A DNA stretch of 64,000 nt from Staphylococcus argensis (GCF_002902305.1 NZ_PPPX01000001.1:691655-755654), one strand, 5' to 3'. Shown: positions 8,163-19,120, counted from the first letter of the stretch. Made by a program: numbers and translations. The notes: generated by a model not told the origin, from the letters alone.

Positions 8163-9023
8163 ATGATGACTACAGAAATTAAACATGCAGCTGGTACAAC
8201 ACAAATTCCAGAGGTAATTGAGTCTGCAGTAGCCCTTGAATATTCATTTGTTGATGCACTCGTAGCTTTAGACGTTAACGTTACAGGCGTTGCTGATGAT
8301 GGTGATAGCGCAAATCTCATCGATCCAATTCGCAACCAAGTTGGCGATTACGTATCAGCAGGTGAAAGACTCAACCCTGATTTCGACGCCATTAAGAAAG
8401 CAGAACCTCAACTCATCATTGCTGACCAAGATAGACACAAAGATATGTATGATGATTTAACTCAAATTGCACCTACGATTTTAGTTAAAAGCTTCGACGC
8501 CAATTACAACGAAAACTTAGATGCATTCCGTATTATCGGAAAAGCGGTGTCTAAAGAAGACAAAGCGCAAGAAGTAATGAAACAACATGAAGATAAGATT
8601 AATGACTATAAAGACCAAATTAGTTTAGATACTGATCAAACTACATTACCTATCGTCGTGACAAATGACGGCGTTGTCGCACATTCTGTTAAAACGTATG
8701 TAGGTAGTTTCTTAGAAAACTTAGGTTTCAAACCTGCGCTAACTAAAGAAGTTGTAGAAAATTCTTCAGAATATATGGGTGCAGATTATTTAGAATTAGA
8801 CTATAAACAATTATCTGAAGTCAATCCTGAACGCTTATTCATCATGGTTGAAGATGAAAATAGCGATGAAGTGAAAGCACTTCAAAACAGTGAAGCATGG
8901 TCTCATGTAGACGCAGTTGAGAAAGCACGTGCTCACTTTGTTAACCGTGAGACATGGGCTAAATTCCGTGGTTTAGTCGCTTCAGAAGATATCGCTAAAG
9001 AAATTAGTGAGCTTAACGAGTAA
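8163..9023 (+). CDS. Iron-siderophore/FecB-type substrate-binding protein lacking a signal peptide
   Basis: The 286-residue product matches the two-lobed periplasmic-binding fold of class III (FecB/FhuD-like) siderophore-binding proteins. The N lobe starts TTEIKHAAGTTQIPEVIESA then ALEYSFVDALVALDVNVTGV, followed by VGDYVSAGERLNPDFDAIKK, AEPQLIIADQ and a long linker helix. The C lobe contains VAHSVKTYVGSFLENLGF and ends VASEDIAKEISELNE. Homologues are normally lipoproteins; here the protein begins directly with the first strand, with no hydrophobic segment and no lipobox cysteine. AGGAGG sits 5 bases before the first ATG, so a longer precursor is unlikely. No permease or ATPase gene is adjacent. 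It would be cytoplasmic as written; its role is unknown. Confidence 0.75.
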   Translation: MMTTEIKHAAGTTQIPEVIESAVALEYSFVDALVALDVNVTGVADDGDSANLIDPIRNQVGDYVSAGERLNPDFDAIKKAEPQLIIADQDRHKDMYDDLTQIAPTILVKSFDANYNENLDAFRIIGKAVSKEDKAQEVMKQHEDKINDYKDQISLDTDQTTLPIVVTNDGVVAHSVKTYVGSFLENLGFKPALTKEVVENSSEYMGADYLELDYKQLSEVNPERLFIMVEDENSDEVKALQNSEAWSHVDAVEKARAHFVNRETWAKFRGLVASEDIAKEISELNE

Positions 9024-9061
9024 TAACTTGAGATGCTCGCAAATCACTTAATGATTAAATC

Positions 9062-9095
9062 TATTACAACGCTACTGAAGATGAGCGTTGTAATA
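9062..9095. repeat. Perfect 12-bp stem after the siderophore-binding-like gene
   Basis: TATTACAACGCT (9062-9073) and AGCGTTGTAATA (9084-9095) are exact complements with a 10-nt loop and no T run. It may be a 3' stabilising structure; the dyad at 9120 is the better terminator. Confidence 0.6.
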
Positions 9096-9119
9096 ACCGT
9101 TTGAATTCTAACCTTTACT

Positions 9120-9175
9120 AGGGAGTAAGACATGCTTGAATCATTGCGATGAGTAAAGTCTTACTCCCTCTTTTT
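9120..9175 (+). terminator. GGGAGTAAGAC-type terminator
   Basis: AGGGAGTAAGAC (9120-9131) and GTCTTACTCCCT (9158-9169) pair perfectly over 12 bp, followed by CTTTTT. The same motif recurs at 27632-27678 and, shorter, at 43099-43126. Confidence 0.85.
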
Positions 9176-9242
9176 GCGTTCAACATGTTATGATAATAAA
9201 GTCTTTATTAGTAATTAAATTTTTAAAAGAGGTGAAAGAAGC

Positions 9243-10112
9243 ATGGTCATACAATGGTATCCTGGTCATATGGCGAAGGCGAAACGCGAAGTTTCTGAGC
9301 AGTTAAAAAAAGTGGATGTAGTCTTCGAACTTGTAGACGCGCGTATTCCTTATAGCTCTCGTAATCCTATGATTGATGAGGTGGTTCAACATAAGCCGCG
9401 TGTAGTCATTTTAAATAAAAAAGATATGGCTAACTTGAATGAGTTAGACAAATGGCAAGACCATTTCAAAGCGCAAGGCTATTACCCAGTTGCAGTGGAC
9501 GCTAAGCACGGCCGAAGCTTGAAGAAAGTAGAACAAGCAGCCACTGAAGCTACGAAAGAGAAGTTCGAACGTGAGAAAGAGAAAGGTTTGAAACCCCGTG
9601 CAATCCGAGCGATGATTGTCGGCATACCTAATGTTGGAAAGTCCACGTTAATTAACAAGTTAGCGAAGAAATCGATAGCGAAGACAGGGAACACTCCAGG
9701 AGTAACGAAACAACAGCAATGGATTAAAGTCGGTAAAGCATTGCAATTACTCGATACACCGGGGATTCTGTGGCCCAAGTTTGAGGACGAGACAGTCGGT
9801 AAGAAACTCAGTATTACAGGAGCGATTAAAGATAGTATCGTTCATTTAGATGAAGTGGCCATCTTTGGATTGAATTTCTTAATTGACCACGATTATGAAG
9901 GACTTTGTAATCATTACAATGTAGAAGTTGATCCAGATGCTGAGTTGCTTGAATGGTTTGATGCGATTGGTCGCCGTCGAGGCCTTTTACAAAAAGGGAA
10001 TGAGGTCGACTATGAAGCGGTGATTGAACTGATCATTAACGACGTCAGAAATGCTAAGATCGGTACGTATACTTTCGATATCGTTAAAGAGATAGAAGGG
10101 CACGACGAATGA
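9243..10112 (+). CDS. rbgA: Ribosome biogenesis GTPase RbgA (YlqF)
   Basis: Circularly permuted GTPase needed for late 50S assembly (incorporation of L16, L27 and others). In the 289-residue product the G motifs appear in the permuted order: NKKD (58-61), then the P-loop GIPNVGKST (127-135), then DTPG (171-174). The N-terminal [14 protein letters not shown] is family-diagnostic. The start follows AAGAGGTG. The gene overlaps rnhB by 4 bases (ATGA), so they form one unit. Confidence 0.97.
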   Translation: MVIQWYPGHMAKAKREVSEQLKKVDVVFELVDARIPYSSRNPMIDEVVQHKPRVVILNKKDMANLNELDKWQDHFKAQGYYPVAVDAKHGRSLKKVEQAATEATKEKFEREKEKGLKPRAIRAMIVGIPNVGKSTLINKLAKKSIAKTGNTPGVTKQQQWIKVGKALQLLDTPGILWPKFEDETVGKKLSITGAIKDSIVHLDEVAIFGLNFLIDHDYEGLCNHYNVEVDPDAELLEWFDAIGRRRGLLQKGNEVDYEAVIELIINDVRNAKIGTYTFDIVKEIEGHDE

Positions 10113-10885
10113 CACGTACAATTAAAGAAGTGAGAGAAGAGATTACACAAATAACGTCACTGGAGGAGCTAGAGCGCTCGGAGTGGCATGCAGATGAGCG
10201 TAAAGGGGTGCAACAAGCGTTAAAACGTCAGCATAAACAGATTGCTAAAGCAATAGAAGAAGTTGAACGTTATCAGTATATGACGTTCTATGAGAATAAT
10301 ATTCTTGAAAAGGAGCCACAGGCTGTGATATGCGGTGTGGATGAAGTAGGTCGTGGTCCTTTAGCAGGTCCGGTCGTCACGTGTGCAGTGGTACTTAATG
10401 ATCAACATCACTATGTAGGTATTAACGATTCGAAGCAGTTAAATGCTAAGAAACGGGCAGAATTTGAAGCGGCTCTGAAGGAGGGCGTTGCCGATTACGC
10501 TTTCGGAATAGCAACGGTAGAAGAGATTGATAAGTATAACATCTACCAAGCGACACAAATCGCGATGGTGCGCGCTGTAGAGCAGTTGAAGACTCGACCG
10601 ACCCACATGCTTGTTGACGCGATGAAACTGCCTTTAGATATACCTCAACAATCCCTAGTCAAAGGTGATTCGAAGAGTGTATCAATTGCTGCAGCAAGCA
10701 TTCTTGCTAAAGAATATCGTGATCGTTATATGCGTGAGTTGGACGAACAATATCCAGGATATGAGTTTAGCAAGAACGTCGGATATGGTACGAAAGCGCA
10801 TATTGAAGGCCTGAATCAATTAGGCGTCACACCGGTGCACAGAAAGTCATTTGAACCGATAAAATCCATGATGACAAGTTTATAA
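10109..10885 (+). CDS. rnhB: Ribonuclease HII
   Basis: Cleaves the RNA strand of RNA-DNA hybrids and incises at single ribonucleotides in DNA. The 258-residue product has the active-site segment [18 protein letters not shown] (D78, E79), the later catalytic aspartates in MLVDAMKL (D170) and KGDSKS (D187), and [17 protein letters not shown]. The N-terminal helical extension of about 70 residues is the Firmicutes form. It is translationally coupled to rbgA. Confidence 0.96.
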   Translation: MTRTIKEVREEITQITSLEELERSEWHADERKGVQQALKRQHKQIAKAIEEVERYQYMTFYENNILEKEPQAVICGVDEVGRGPLAGPVVTCAVVLNDQHHYVGINDSKQLNAKKRAEFEAALKEGVADYAFGIATVEEIDKYNIYQATQIAMVRAVEQLKTRPTHMLVDAMKLPLDIPQQSLVKGDSKSVSIAAASILAKEYRDRYMRELDEQYPGYEFSKNVGYGTKAHIEGLNQLGVTPVHRKSFEPIKSMMTSL

Positions 10886-10920
10886 AATTAAAATAATTCT
10901 AAAATACTGTGTTCAATCAG

Positions 10921-10949
10921 TTTACAATAGCGCTTACATTTTTTATAAT
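10921..10949 (+). promoter_or_regulatory. sucCD promoter with embedded cre-like site
   Basis: TTTACA (10921-10926), a 17-bp spacer and TATAAT (10944-10949) form a near-consensus promoter. The reverse strand of 10926-10938 reads TGTAAGCGCTATT, a good match to the CcpA operator consensus TGWAARCGYTWNCW, with the C near its end replaced by T. The site begins at the last base of the -35 box and otherwise fills the spacer, so bound CcpA would block RNA polymerase. Confidence 0.6.
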
Positions 10950-10987
10950 TGACTATGAACTTAACCTAAGAAACAGGAGGATGGAGA

Positions 10988-12154
10988 ATGAATATCCACG
11001 AGTATCAAGGTAAAGAAATTTTTCGTTCTATGGGCGTTGCTGTCCCAGAAGGACGCGTAGCATTTACTGCTGAAGAAGCAGTTGATAAAGCAAAAGAACT
11101 TAACTCAGACGTGTATGTAGTTAAAGCTCAAATCCACGCTGGGGGAAGAGGTAAAGCAGGCGGTGTTAAGATTGCTAAATCTTTAGACGAAGTTGAAACT
11201 TACGCTAAAGAATTATTAGGTAAGCAATTAGTAACACACCAAACTGGTCCTGAAGGTAAAGAAGTTAAACGTCTTTACATTGAAGAAGGTTGCGATATTC
11301 AGAAAGAATATTATGTTGGTTTCGTAATCGACCGTGCAACTGACCGTGTAACTTTAATGGCTTCTGAAGAAGGCGGAACTGAAATCGAAGAAGTAGCAGC
11401 AGAAACTCCAGAGAAGATCTTTAAAGAAACAATTGATCCAGTTGTAGGCTTAGCGCCTTACCAAGCAAGAAGAATTGCTTTCAACATCAATATTCCTAAA
11501 GAATCAATCGGTAAAGCTGCTAAATTCTTAATGGCACTTTACAATGTATTTATCGAAAAAGATTGCTCTATCGTTGAAATCAACCCACTTGTAACTACAG
11601 GTGACGGTGACGTATTAGCACTTGATGCTAAACTTAACTTCGACGATAACGCATTATTTAGACATAAAGACATCATGGAATTACGCGACTTAGAAGAAGA
11701 AGATCCTAAAGAAATCGAAGCATCTAAATACGATTTATCTTACATCGCTTTAGATGGCGACATTGGTTGTATGGTTAACGGTGCCGGCTTAGCGATGGCA
11801 ACTATGGATACAATCAACCACTTCGGTGGACGTCCAGCTAACTTCTTAGACGTTGGTGGCGGTGCTACTAAAGAAAAAGTTACTGAAGCATTCAAAATCA
11901 TCTTAGGTGACGAGAATGTTAAAGGTATCTTCGTTAACATCTTTGGTGGAATCATGAAATGTGACGTTATTGCTGAAGGTATCGTTGCAGCTGTTAAAGA
12001 AGTCGAATTAACATTACCATTAGTTGTTCGTTTAGAAGGTACTAACGTTGAACGTGGTAAAGAAATCTTAGATAATTCTGGCTTAGCTATCGAACCAGCA
12101 ACAACTATGGCAGAAGGCGCACAAAAAATCGTTAATAATGTAAAAGAAGCGTAA
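10988..12154 (+). CDS. sucC: Succinyl-CoA synthetase beta subunit
   Basis: TCA-cycle enzyme making succinate and ATP/GTP from succinyl-CoA. The 388-residue product starts [20 protein letters not shown] and shows the ATP-grasp features [54 protein letters not shown] and the C-terminal [38 protein letters not shown] precedes the start. It lies 21 bp before sucD; the subunits form one enzyme. The promoter carries a cre-like site, fitting glucose repression of the TCA cycle. Confidence 0.97.
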   Translation: MNIHEYQGKEIFRSMGVAVPEGRVAFTAEEAVDKAKELNSDVYVVKAQIHAGGRGKAGGVKIAKSLDEVETYAKELLGKQLVTHQTGPEGKEVKRLYIEEGCDIQKEYYVGFVIDRATDRVTLMASEEGGTEIEEVAAETPEKIFKETIDPVVGLAPYQARRIAFNINIPKESIGKAAKFLMALYNVFIEKDCSIVEINPLVTTGDGDVLALDAKLNFDDNALFRHKDIMELRDLEEEDPKEIEASKYDLSYIALDGDIGCMVNGAGLAMATMDTINHFGGRPANFLDVGGGATKEKVTEAFKIILGDENVKGIFVNIFGGIMKCDVIAEGIVAAVKEVELTLPLVVRLEGTNVERGKEILDNSGLAIEPATTMAEGAQKIVNNVKEA

Positions 12155-12175
12155 GGAAAGGATGGGAGCGCTAAG

Positions 12176-13084
12176 ATGAGCGTATTTATTGATAAGAACA
12201 CAAAAGTAATGGTTCAAGGTATTACAGGGTCAACTGCCCTTTTCCATACTAAACAAATGCTTGACTATGGTACACAAATCGTCGCTGGTGTAACGCCAGG
12301 TAAAGGCGGTCAAGTTGTTGAAGGTGTACCTGTTTACAATACAGTAGAAGAAGCGAAAGAAGAAACTGGTGCTACAGTATCAGTTATCTACGTACCAGCA
12401 CCTTTCGCAGCTGACTCTATTCTTGAAGCAATCGATGCTGAATTAGACTTAGCTATCTGTATCACAGAGCACATTCCAGTTATCGACATGGTTAAAGTTA
12501 AACGCTATGCACAAGGTAAGAAGACACGTATCGTAGGACCAAACTGTCCAGGTGTTATCACTGCTGACGAATGTAAGATCGGTATCATGCCTGGTTACAT
12601 CCACAAAAAAGGTCACGTAGGTGTTGTATCTCGTTCTGGTACTTTAACTTACGAAGCTGTACATCAATTAACTGAAGAAGGTATCGGTCAAACAACTGCA
12701 GTAGGTATCGGTGGCGACCCAGTCAACGGTACAAACTTCATCGATGTGTTAAAAGCATTTAACGAAGACGATGAAACTAAAGCAGTCGTTATGATCGGTG
12801 AAATCGGTGGTACTGCTGAAGAAGAAGCTGCACAATGGATTAAAGAGAACATGAACAAACCAGTTGTAGGCTTCGTTGGTGGTCAAACTGCACCTCCAGG
12901 AAAACGTATGGGTCACGCAGGTGCGATTATTTCAGGCGGTAAAGGTACTGCATCTGAAAAAATCAAAACACTTAACTCTTGTGGTGTTAAAACTGCAGAT
13001 ACTCCTTCAGAAATCGGTACTACACTTATCGATGCTGCTAAAGAAGCAGGTATTTATGAAGAGTTATTAACTATCAACAAATAA
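12176..13084 (+). CDS. sucD: Succinyl-CoA synthetase alpha subunit
   Basis: Carries the CoA-binding Rossmann domain ([18 protein letters not shown]) and the phosphorylated histidine, His247, in [29 protein letters not shown] and GPNCPGVIT are further family motifs. The 302-residue length is normal. It is the second gene of the sucCD operon and is followed by a strong terminator. Confidence 0.97.
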   Translation: MSVFIDKNTKVMVQGITGSTALFHTKQMLDYGTQIVAGVTPGKGGQVVEGVPVYNTVEEAKEETGATVSVIYVPAPFAADSILEAIDAELDLAICITEHIPVIDMVKVKRYAQGKKTRIVGPNCPGVITADECKIGIMPGYIHKKGHVGVVSRSGTLTYEAVHQLTEEGIGQTTAVGIGGDPVNGTNFIDVLKAFNEDDETKAVVMIGEIGGTAEEEAAQWIKENMNKPVVGFVGGQTAPPGKRMGHAGAIISGGKGTASEKIKTLNSCGVKTADTPSEIGTTLIDAAKEAGIYEELLTINK

Positions 13085-13102
13085 TTTGATAGTCTGATTA
13101 AC

Positions 13103-13141
13103 AAGCTCGGCTTACTCTTTCGGGAGAAGTCGGGCTTTTTA
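13103..13141 (+). terminator. Terminator after sucD
   Basis: AAGCTCGGCTT (13103-13113) pairs with AAGTCGGGCTT (13127-13137) through G-T wobbles, with an inner CTC/GAG extension, and runs into TTTTT. Confidence 0.85.
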
Positions 13142-13410
13142 CTGTTTAAAAGTGGTTATGACTATTTTTAATTCACGACAATAGAAATATTATGTGAACT
13201 AAAGTCATCTCGTAGATTTATATTAATTTTTGCTTTAGATCAATATTTAAAAGGGAAGCGTCGTTTTCGTTGGCTGTTAAAAACTCTGCAATTTTTAAAT
13301 AAATTTAACGTTTGGTGCCTGAACTATACAGAGTTGTACTTTACTTTTAACAATTAGGTTAAATTTCAGCTTAAATTTGAAACCAAATTGACACACTATT
13401 CTCTGGGAGA
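13142..13410. other. AT-rich intergenic region upstream of dprA
   Basis: About 270 bp with no convincing ORF or RNA gene. TTGACA at 13388-13393 and TATAAT at 13417-13422 are both consensus, but 23 bp apart, too far for one promoter. If TATAAT is the active -10, transcription starts at about 13429, downstream of the first ATG of the dprA frame. Confidence 0.4.
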
Positions 13411-14319
13411 ATGAGTTATAATGTTAAGAAAGAGGAGGTAACGACCATAGACAATACTTTTTTACAACTCCGCTTTGCGGGTTTCACTACATCCATGATT
13501 AAACAACTATTATCTGTATATCCTGATTTCCCCAAACTTTCCTTTCAAGAGCAACTCACTTTATTAAATGAAGAGCAAGTTCTTTCGAAACGTTCCCATA
13601 AAGAAGAGTATAAGGCGAGGTATATAAGGCTTACAGAAGATTATATGTTAACTAAATTAGCTGAATGGCAAGTTAATGTATTATCAATTAATGATGCTGA
13701 ATATCCTCAATCACTAAAGGAAATTTATGACCCTCCCTACATCCTTTTTTACCGAGGTAATTTACATATGTTAAATCATCCGCGTAAATTAGCGATTATC
13801 GGTTCGCGATCAGCTACACACTATACTTCACAAACATTGCAGACATTCTTTCCTCACTTTGATAGAGCAGATCTGACGATTGTTTCAGGTTTAGCTAAAG
13901 GTGCCGACCACATAGCCCATCGTTTGTCGCTAAGTTATAATATGCCGTCGATTGCTGTGCTTGGATTTGGTCATCTTTATCACTATCCGTATGAAACTCA
14001 GAATACACGTGATTTGCTTGAACGTGAAGGACTGTCATTAAGTGAATATCCTCCAGACACACGTCCACAACGTTACTACTTTCCACAACGTAATCGTTTG
14101 ATTAGCGGCTTAGCACAAGGTGTATTCGTTACGGAAGCTGAGCAGAATAGTGGGACGCATATCACTACTACTGCTGCACTCGATCAGAATCGTGAAGTCT
14201 ATATATTGCCGGGTTCTATCTTTAATCCTATGACACGAGGGAATATGCTCAGTGCACAAGATGGGGCGAAGATCGTTCTAGAGCCGAGCGATATTATTTC
14301 TGATTTCGAGATATATTAG
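13411..14319 (+). CDS. dprA: DNA-processing protein DprA (start uncertain)
   Basis: Loads RecA on incoming single-stranded DNA during transformation. The Rossmann-like fold is marked by KLAIIGSRSATHY, IVSGLAKGADHIAH, AVLGFGHLYHYP, YFPQRNRLISGLA and VTEAEQNSGTHITTTAA. As an ATG-initiated frame it has 302 residues. However, the first dozen codons encode VKKEEVTT across a strong GAGGAGGT motif (13432-13439). Family alignment starts at DNTFLQLRFAGFTT, directly after an ATA codon at 13447 with ideal spacing. The true start may therefore be ATA 13447 (290 residues). The N-terminal and central domains are complete; the winged-helix C-terminus is absent, as is usual in staphylococci. Confidence 0.93.
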   Translation: MSYNVKKEEVTTIDNTFLQLRFAGFTTSMIKQLLSVYPDFPKLSFQEQLTLLNEEQVLSKRSHKEEYKARYIRLTEDYMLTKLAEWQVNVLSINDAEYPQSLKEIYDPPYILFYRGNLHMLNHPRKLAIIGSRSATHYTSQTLQTFFPHFDRADLTIVSGLAKGADHIAHRLSLSYNMPSIAVLGFGHLYHYPYETQNTRDLLEREGLSLSEYPPDTRPQRYYFPQRNRLISGLAQGVFVTEAEQNSGTHITTTAALDQNREVYILPGSIFNPMTRGNMLSAQDGAKIVLEPSDIISDFEIY

Positions 14320-14405
14320 TTTGTCTCATATGTGAATACTAAGTATCGTTTAGTTAAAAACCACACTTATAATGGTAGAAAGTCGGAACAAATAATTTAA
14401 AAACA

Positions 14406-14435
14406 TTGACAAAAACAAAATAAACCGTTTATCAT
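14406..14435 (+). promoter_or_regulatory. Promoter of topA
   Basis: TTGACA (14406-14411), an 18-bp spacer and TATCAT (14430-14435), 36 bp before the topA start. Confidence 0.6.
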
Positions 14436-14471
14436 TTACCTTTGAATTAGTTAATTCAAGGGGGTATCACT

Positions 14472-16538
14472 TTGGCAGAAAATCTAGTCATAGTTGAATC
14501 GCCCGCAAAAGCTAAAACAATAGAAAAATATTTAGGTAAAAAGTATAAAGTAATCGCATCAATGGGTCACGTACGTGACTTACCTCGTAGTCAAATGGGT
14601 GTCGATTATGAAAATAATTATGAACCGAAATATATTACGATTCGCGGTAAAGGCCCGGTAGTCAAAGACTTGAAACGTCATGCTAAAAAAGCGAAACACG
14701 TTTACTTAGCAAGTGACCCTGACCGTGAAGGAGAGGCTATTGCGTGGCATTTAGCTCATATATTAGAAATTGAAGATGATGGGAAGACGAGAGTCGTATT
14801 CAATGAAATTACGAAAGATGCAGTAAAGGACAGCTTCAAACATCCACGTGGTATCGAGATGAATCTCGTGGATGCACAACAAGCGCGTCGTATTCTTGAC
14901 CGTTTAGTTGGTTATAATATCTCTCCAGTACTTTGGAAGAAAGTTAAGAAAGGTTTATCAGCTGGACGTGTTCAAACAGTAGCTTTACGTTTAGTAATTG
15001 ATAGAGAGAATGAAATTAGAAACTTCAAACCAGAAGAGTACTGGAAGATTGAAGGCGAATTTCGTTACAAACGTTCTAAGTTTACTGCACGTTTCTTACA
15101 TCTTAAAGATAAACCATATAAATTGGAGAACAAAGATAACGTCGAATATATCACGAAACAATTAGACAGTGATCAATTTGAAGTAACTAAAGTAACGAAG
15201 AAGGAAAAGAAACGTCATCCTGCGAAACCTTTTACTACATCTACGCTACAACAAGAAGCTGCGCGTAAACTTAACTTTAAAGCGCGTAAGACGATGATGG
15301 TAGCGCAACAACTATACGAAGGTATCGACTTGAAGAAACAAGGTACTGTTGGTTTGATCACTTACATGCGTACAGACTCTACACGTATTTCAAATCAAGC
15401 ACAAGCTGAAGCGAAATATTATATTGAATCTGAATATGGTAAGGATTATACCGCTTATCGCCAATCTAAAGGTCAAGGGGATCAAGATGCGCACGAAGCA
15501 GTAAGACCGACGAGTGTTTATCGTACGCCATCAGAAATGAAACCTTATATTTCTAGAGATCAATACAGACTATATAAATTAGTGTGGGAACGTTTCGTAG
15601 CGAGTCAAATGGCTGCGGCTGTCCTAGATACAGTAGCTATGGACTTGACTCAGAACGATGTGAAGTTCCGTGCTAACGGTCAAACGGTTAAATTTAAAGG
15701 CTTTATGTCTGTGTACGTCGAAGCGAAAGACGATAAAGATGAGAATAAAAATAATAAATTACCTGTTATTAAAGAAGGTGAGATGGTGACAGCAACTAAG
15801 ATTGACCCATCTCAACACTTCACACAACCACCTCCACGTTATACTGAAGCGCGTTTAGTTAAGACGTTGGAAGAGTTGAAGATTGGACGTCCATCAACCT
15901 ACGCGCCAACAATCGATACCATTCAAAAACGTAATTATGTGAAGAATGAAAGTAAGCGCTTCGTACCAACGGAATTAGGTGAAATTGTTTACGAACAGGT
16001 AAAAGATTACTTCCCTGAAATTATCGATGTTGATTTCACAGCTAATATGGAAACATTACTCGATAAAATCGCGGAAGGTGAAATCGATTGGCACAAAGTC
16101 ATTGATGATTTCTATTCCAGTTTCGAACAAGACGTTCAACGCGCTGAAGAAGAAATGGAAAAGATTGAAATCAAAGATGAACCAGCTGGGGAAGATTGTG
16201 AAGTCTGTGGCGCACCAATGGTTATCAAGATGGGCCGCTATGGTAAGTTTATGGCTTGCTCTAATTTCCCAGATTGTCGTAATACGAAAGCTATTGTTAA
16301 GAAGATCGGTGTAGATTGTCCGAAATGTAAAGATGGCGAAGTCATTGAACGTAAGTCTAAGAAGAATCGTATCTTCTACGGTTGTTCAAATTATCCAGAC
16401 TGTGATTTCGTAACGTGGGATAAACCTGTTGGTCGTAATTGTCCTAAGTGTGACCACTATCTCGTCAATCATAAGAAAGGTCAATCTAGCCAAGTTATTT
16501 GTTCAAATTGTGATTACAAGGAAGAAGTTCAGAAATAA
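14472..16538 (+). CDS. topA: DNA topoisomerase I
   Basis: Type IA enzyme relaxing negative supercoils. The 688-residue product starts at TTG after AAGGGGGTATCAC. It opens with the Toprim domain ([36 protein letters not shown] with the acidic metal ligands). The catalytic tyrosine is Tyr298 in [12 protein letters not shown], followed by DAHEAVRPT. The C-terminal end has three four-cysteine zinc-ribbon repeats ([42 protein letters not shown]). It is the staphylococcal neighbour of dprA and trmFO. Confidence 0.97.
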   Translation: MAENLVIVESPAKAKTIEKYLGKKYKVIASMGHVRDLPRSQMGVDYENNYEPKYITIRGKGPVVKDLKRHAKKAKHVYLASDPDREGEAIAWHLAHILEIEDDGKTRVVFNEITKDAVKDSFKHPRGIEMNLVDAQQARRILDRLVGYNISPVLWKKVKKGLSAGRVQTVALRLVIDRENEIRNFKPEEYWKIEGEFRYKRSKFTARFLHLKDKPYKLENKDNVEYITKQLDSDQFEVTKVTKKEKKRHPAKPFTTSTLQQEAARKLNFKARKTMMVAQQLYEGIDLKKQGTVGLITYMRTDSTRISNQAQAEAKYYIESEYGKDYTAYRQSKGQGDQDAHEAVRPTSVYRTPSEMKPYISRDQYRLYKLVWERFVASQMAAAVLDTVAMDLTQNDVKFRANGQTVKFKGFMSVYVEAKDDKDENKNNKLPVIKEGEMVTATKIDPSQHFTQPPPRYTEARLVKTLEELKIGRPSTYAPTIDTIQKRNYVKNESKRFVPTELGEIVYEQVKDYFPEIIDVDFTANMETLLDKIAEGEIDWHKVIDDFYSSFEQDVQRAEEEMEKIEIKDEPAGEDCEVCGAPMVIKMGRYGKFMACSNFPDCRNTKAIVKKIGVDCPKCKDGEVIERKSKKNRIFYGCSNYPDCDFVTWDKPVGRNCPKCDHYLVNHKKGQSSQVICSNCDYKEEVQK

Positions 16539-16801
16539 CGAGCGTTCTACTTTATCGCAATAAATAATGACGAATTTGTTACAAGTCTATATTTTCTTAC
16601 TTATTTCTTGTTATACTTTGTGGCGTGAGTCACTATCAGCGACTGATTACTATTATTAGTTGTAACGATACGCTCTTAATAGTCTTCAGTTGCTCTTTTT
16701 ATCTTTATCAAGCTCATGTCTAAGTGGAAAATCAAACTTTAAAATGTAGCATTAAAGCAATAATTTTTAATACATACTGAATGACTAAGGGAGGTAATTA
16801 G

Positions 16802-18112
16802 ATGACTGAAACGGTTAATGTCGTGGGAGCTGGCTTAGCTGGATCTGAAGCAGCTTACCAGTTAGCTGAACGTGGTGTTAAAGTTAATCTGATTGAGATG
16901 CGACCAGTGAAACAAACACCTGCGCATCATACAGACAAGTTTGCTGAACTCGTATGTTCCAACTCATTGCGTGGGAACGATCTCACTAATGCGGTGGGTG
17001 TGTTGAAAGAGGAAATGCGTCGTTTGAATTCGCTTATTATTCAAGCTGCAGACCACGCTCGTGTGCCAGCTGGAGGCGCACTTGCTGTTGATCGCCATGA
17101 TTTTTCAGGTTATATTACGGACACTTTGAAGAATCATCCTAATATCACCGTGCTTAATGAAGAAGTGAATTCAATTCCAGAAGGTTATACGATTATCGCA
17201 ACAGGGCCGCTAACTACAGATCATCTTGCTCAAGAAATCGTAGATATTACAGGTCGAGATCAACTTTATTTCTATGATGCAGCTGCGCCTATTCTTGAAA
17301 AGGACAGCATTGACATGGATAAAGTTTATCTTAAGTCTCGTTACGACAAAGGTGAAGCAGCGTATTTAAACTGCCCGATGACCGAAGAAGAGTTTAATCG
17401 TTTCTACGATGCGTTGCTCGAAGCGGAAGTTGCACCGGTTAATGAGTTCGAAAAGGAAAAGTATTTCGAGGGCTGCATGCCATTTGAAGTTATGGCTGGT
17501 AGAGGGCGCAAGACGTTACTCTTTGGACCGATGAAACCTGTAGGGTTAGAAGATCCTAAGACAGGCGAAACACCCTATGCAGTGGTTCAATTGAGACAAG
17601 ATGATGCAGCAGGCACACTTTATAATATCGTTGGTTTTCAAACGCATCTTAAGTGGGGCGCTCAGAAAGAAATTGTGCGTTTGATTCCAGGGTTAGAGAA
17701 TGTAGACATCGTTCGTTATGGTGTAATGCACCGTAATACTTTTATCAATTCACCTGATGTGCTTAATCAGAAATACGAATTAATTACACACCCTAATGTT
17801 TACTTTGCTGGTCAAATGACAGGTGTTGAAGGCTATGTCGAAAGTGCTGCAAGCGGACTCGTTTCAGGCATCAATCTTGCACATAAGATCAATGGCAAAG
17901 GTGAAGTCATCTTCCCACGCGAAACGATGATTGGTAGCATGGCTTACTACATCTCACATGCGAAGAATGACAAGAACTTCCAACCTATGAATGCCAACTT
18001 CGGTGTCTTACCTTCCTTAGATAAAAAGATTAAAAATAAAAAAGAACGTAATATGACTTATGCTGAAAGAGCTTTAGATTACTTGGAGAACTTTAAAAAA
18101 ACGTTAGTTTAA
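16802..18112 (+). CDS. trmFO: Methylenetetrahydrofolate-tRNA-(uracil-5-)-methyltransferase TrmFO
   Basis: Folate- and FAD-dependent enzyme making m5U54 in the tRNA T-loop. The 436-residue product has the N-terminal dinucleotide site [20 protein letters not shown], the motif [20 protein letters not shown] with the conserved cysteine, [15 protein letters not shown], and [17 protein letters not shown]. The C-terminal FAD-contacting segment [19 protein letters not shown] is also present. GGGAGGTAA precedes the ATG. A 263-bp leader contains TGTTATACT (16609-16617), a possible extended -10. Confidence 0.96.
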   Translation: MTETVNVVGAGLAGSEAAYQLAERGVKVNLIEMRPVKQTPAHHTDKFAELVCSNSLRGNDLTNAVGVLKEEMRRLNSLIIQAADHARVPAGGALAVDRHDFSGYITDTLKNHPNITVLNEEVNSIPEGYTIIATGPLTTDHLAQEIVDITGRDQLYFYDAAAPILEKDSIDMDKVYLKSRYDKGEAAYLNCPMTEEEFNRFYDALLEAEVAPVNEFEKEKYFEGCMPFEVMAGRGRKTLLFGPMKPVGLEDPKTGETPYAVVQLRQDDAAGTLYNIVGFQTHLKWGAQKEIVRLIPGLENVDIVRYGVMHRNTFINSPDVLNQKYELITHPNVYFAGQMTGVEGYVESAASGLVSGINLAHKINGKGEVIFPRETMIGSMAYYISHAKNDKNFQPMNANFGVLPSLDKKIKNKKERNMTYAERALDYLENFKKTLV

Positions 18113-18225
18113 GCAAGTAAGCTATACTCTTTAGAAAATTTCGAAAATATGACCATTTTTGATGGTTATTGATCGCAGTTCCTTCTATCAATATGCTACA
18201 ATTCATATTGATGGAGGGATTTTAT

Positions 18226-19119
18226 TTGGAGAAAATCCAACGAGATTATTTGTATATGTTAAAGGTCGAACGACAATACTCTGAATATACACTGTTATCT
18301 TATAAAGAAGATTTAGAACAGTTTAACGTCTTTTTAGAACAAGAGTTGTTGCATCTCGATACTTTTCAATACAGAGACGCTCGCAATTACTTAAGTTATC
18401 TCTATGAACAAGGTTTAAAAAGAACAACAATATCACGCAAGATTTCCACTTTACGAAGCTTTTATGAATATTGGATGACGCAAGACGAGAGTGTAGTCAA
18501 TCCTTTTATACAACTTGTCCATCCTAAGAAAGAACAGTATTTACCACAGTTCTTCTATAACGAAGAGATGGAAGCGATGTTCCAAACTGTGAGTCAAGAT
18601 AAGAAGAAAGGTCTCAGAGATAGTGTCATATTAGAGTTGCTGTATGCGACGGGTATGAGGGTATCTGAACTTGTGCATATTAAGCGTACAGATTTAGATC
18701 TTAATCTACCAGGTGTGAAAGTATTAGGTAAAGGTAATAAAGAACGTTTCATCCCGTTTGGTGAGTTCTGTAAGCAACGTATTCAGCAATACCTTGAGGA
18801 GTTCCAGCCGCTACAACGTGCGAGTCACGAATTTCTCATCGTGAATATGCAAGGGGCTCCGATTACCGAACGTGGCGTACGGTATGTGCTTAATGATGTC
18901 GTGAAACGTACCTCTGGAGTAACGGATATTCATCCCCACAAATTAAGACATACTTTCGCTACACATATGCTCAATGAGGGCGCAGACTTGCGTACTGTAC
19001 AAGCGTTGCTCGGTCATGTTAACTTATCGACGACTGGTAGATATACCCACGTATCAAATGATCAATTAAGAAAAGTTTATTTAAATGCACATCCACGTGC
19101 AAAGAAGGAGAAGAGATGA
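18226..19119 (+). CDS. xerC: Tyrosine recombinase XerC
   Basis: Resolves chromosome dimers at dif together with XerD. The start is placed at TTG 18226, which has GGAGGG 7 bases upstream and gives the family-typical 297 residues. Longer readings would begin upstream of the likely extended -10 (TGCTACAAT 18194-18202). The SAM-like N-terminal domain is followed by the catalytic residues in ATGMRVSEL (Arg), GKGNKER (Lys), [12 protein letters not shown] (His, Arg), LGHVNLSTT (His) and RYTHV (nucleophile Tyr). It ends 1 bp before hslV and heads the xerC-hslV-hslU-codY operon. Confidence 0.95.
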   Translation: MEKIQRDYLYMLKVERQYSEYTLLSYKEDLEQFNVFLEQELLHLDTFQYRDARNYLSYLYEQGLKRTTISRKISTLRSFYEYWMTQDESVVNPFIQLVHPKKEQYLPQFFYNEEMEAMFQTVSQDKKKGLRDSVILELLYATGMRVSELVHIKRTDLDLNLPGVKVLGKGNKERFIPFGEFCKQRIQQYLEEFQPLQRASHEFLIVNMQGAPITERGVRYVLNDVVKRTSGVTDIHPHKLRHTFATHMLNEGADLRTVQALLGHVNLSTTGRYTHVSNDQLRKVYLNAHPRAKKEKR

Positions 19120-19120
19120 T

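Noticed and set aside
18131..18150. CodY-box-like sequence upstream of the xerC-hslVU-codY operon
   Set aside because: Best alignment to AATTTTCWGAAAATT has five mismatches of 15, too weak for a call.
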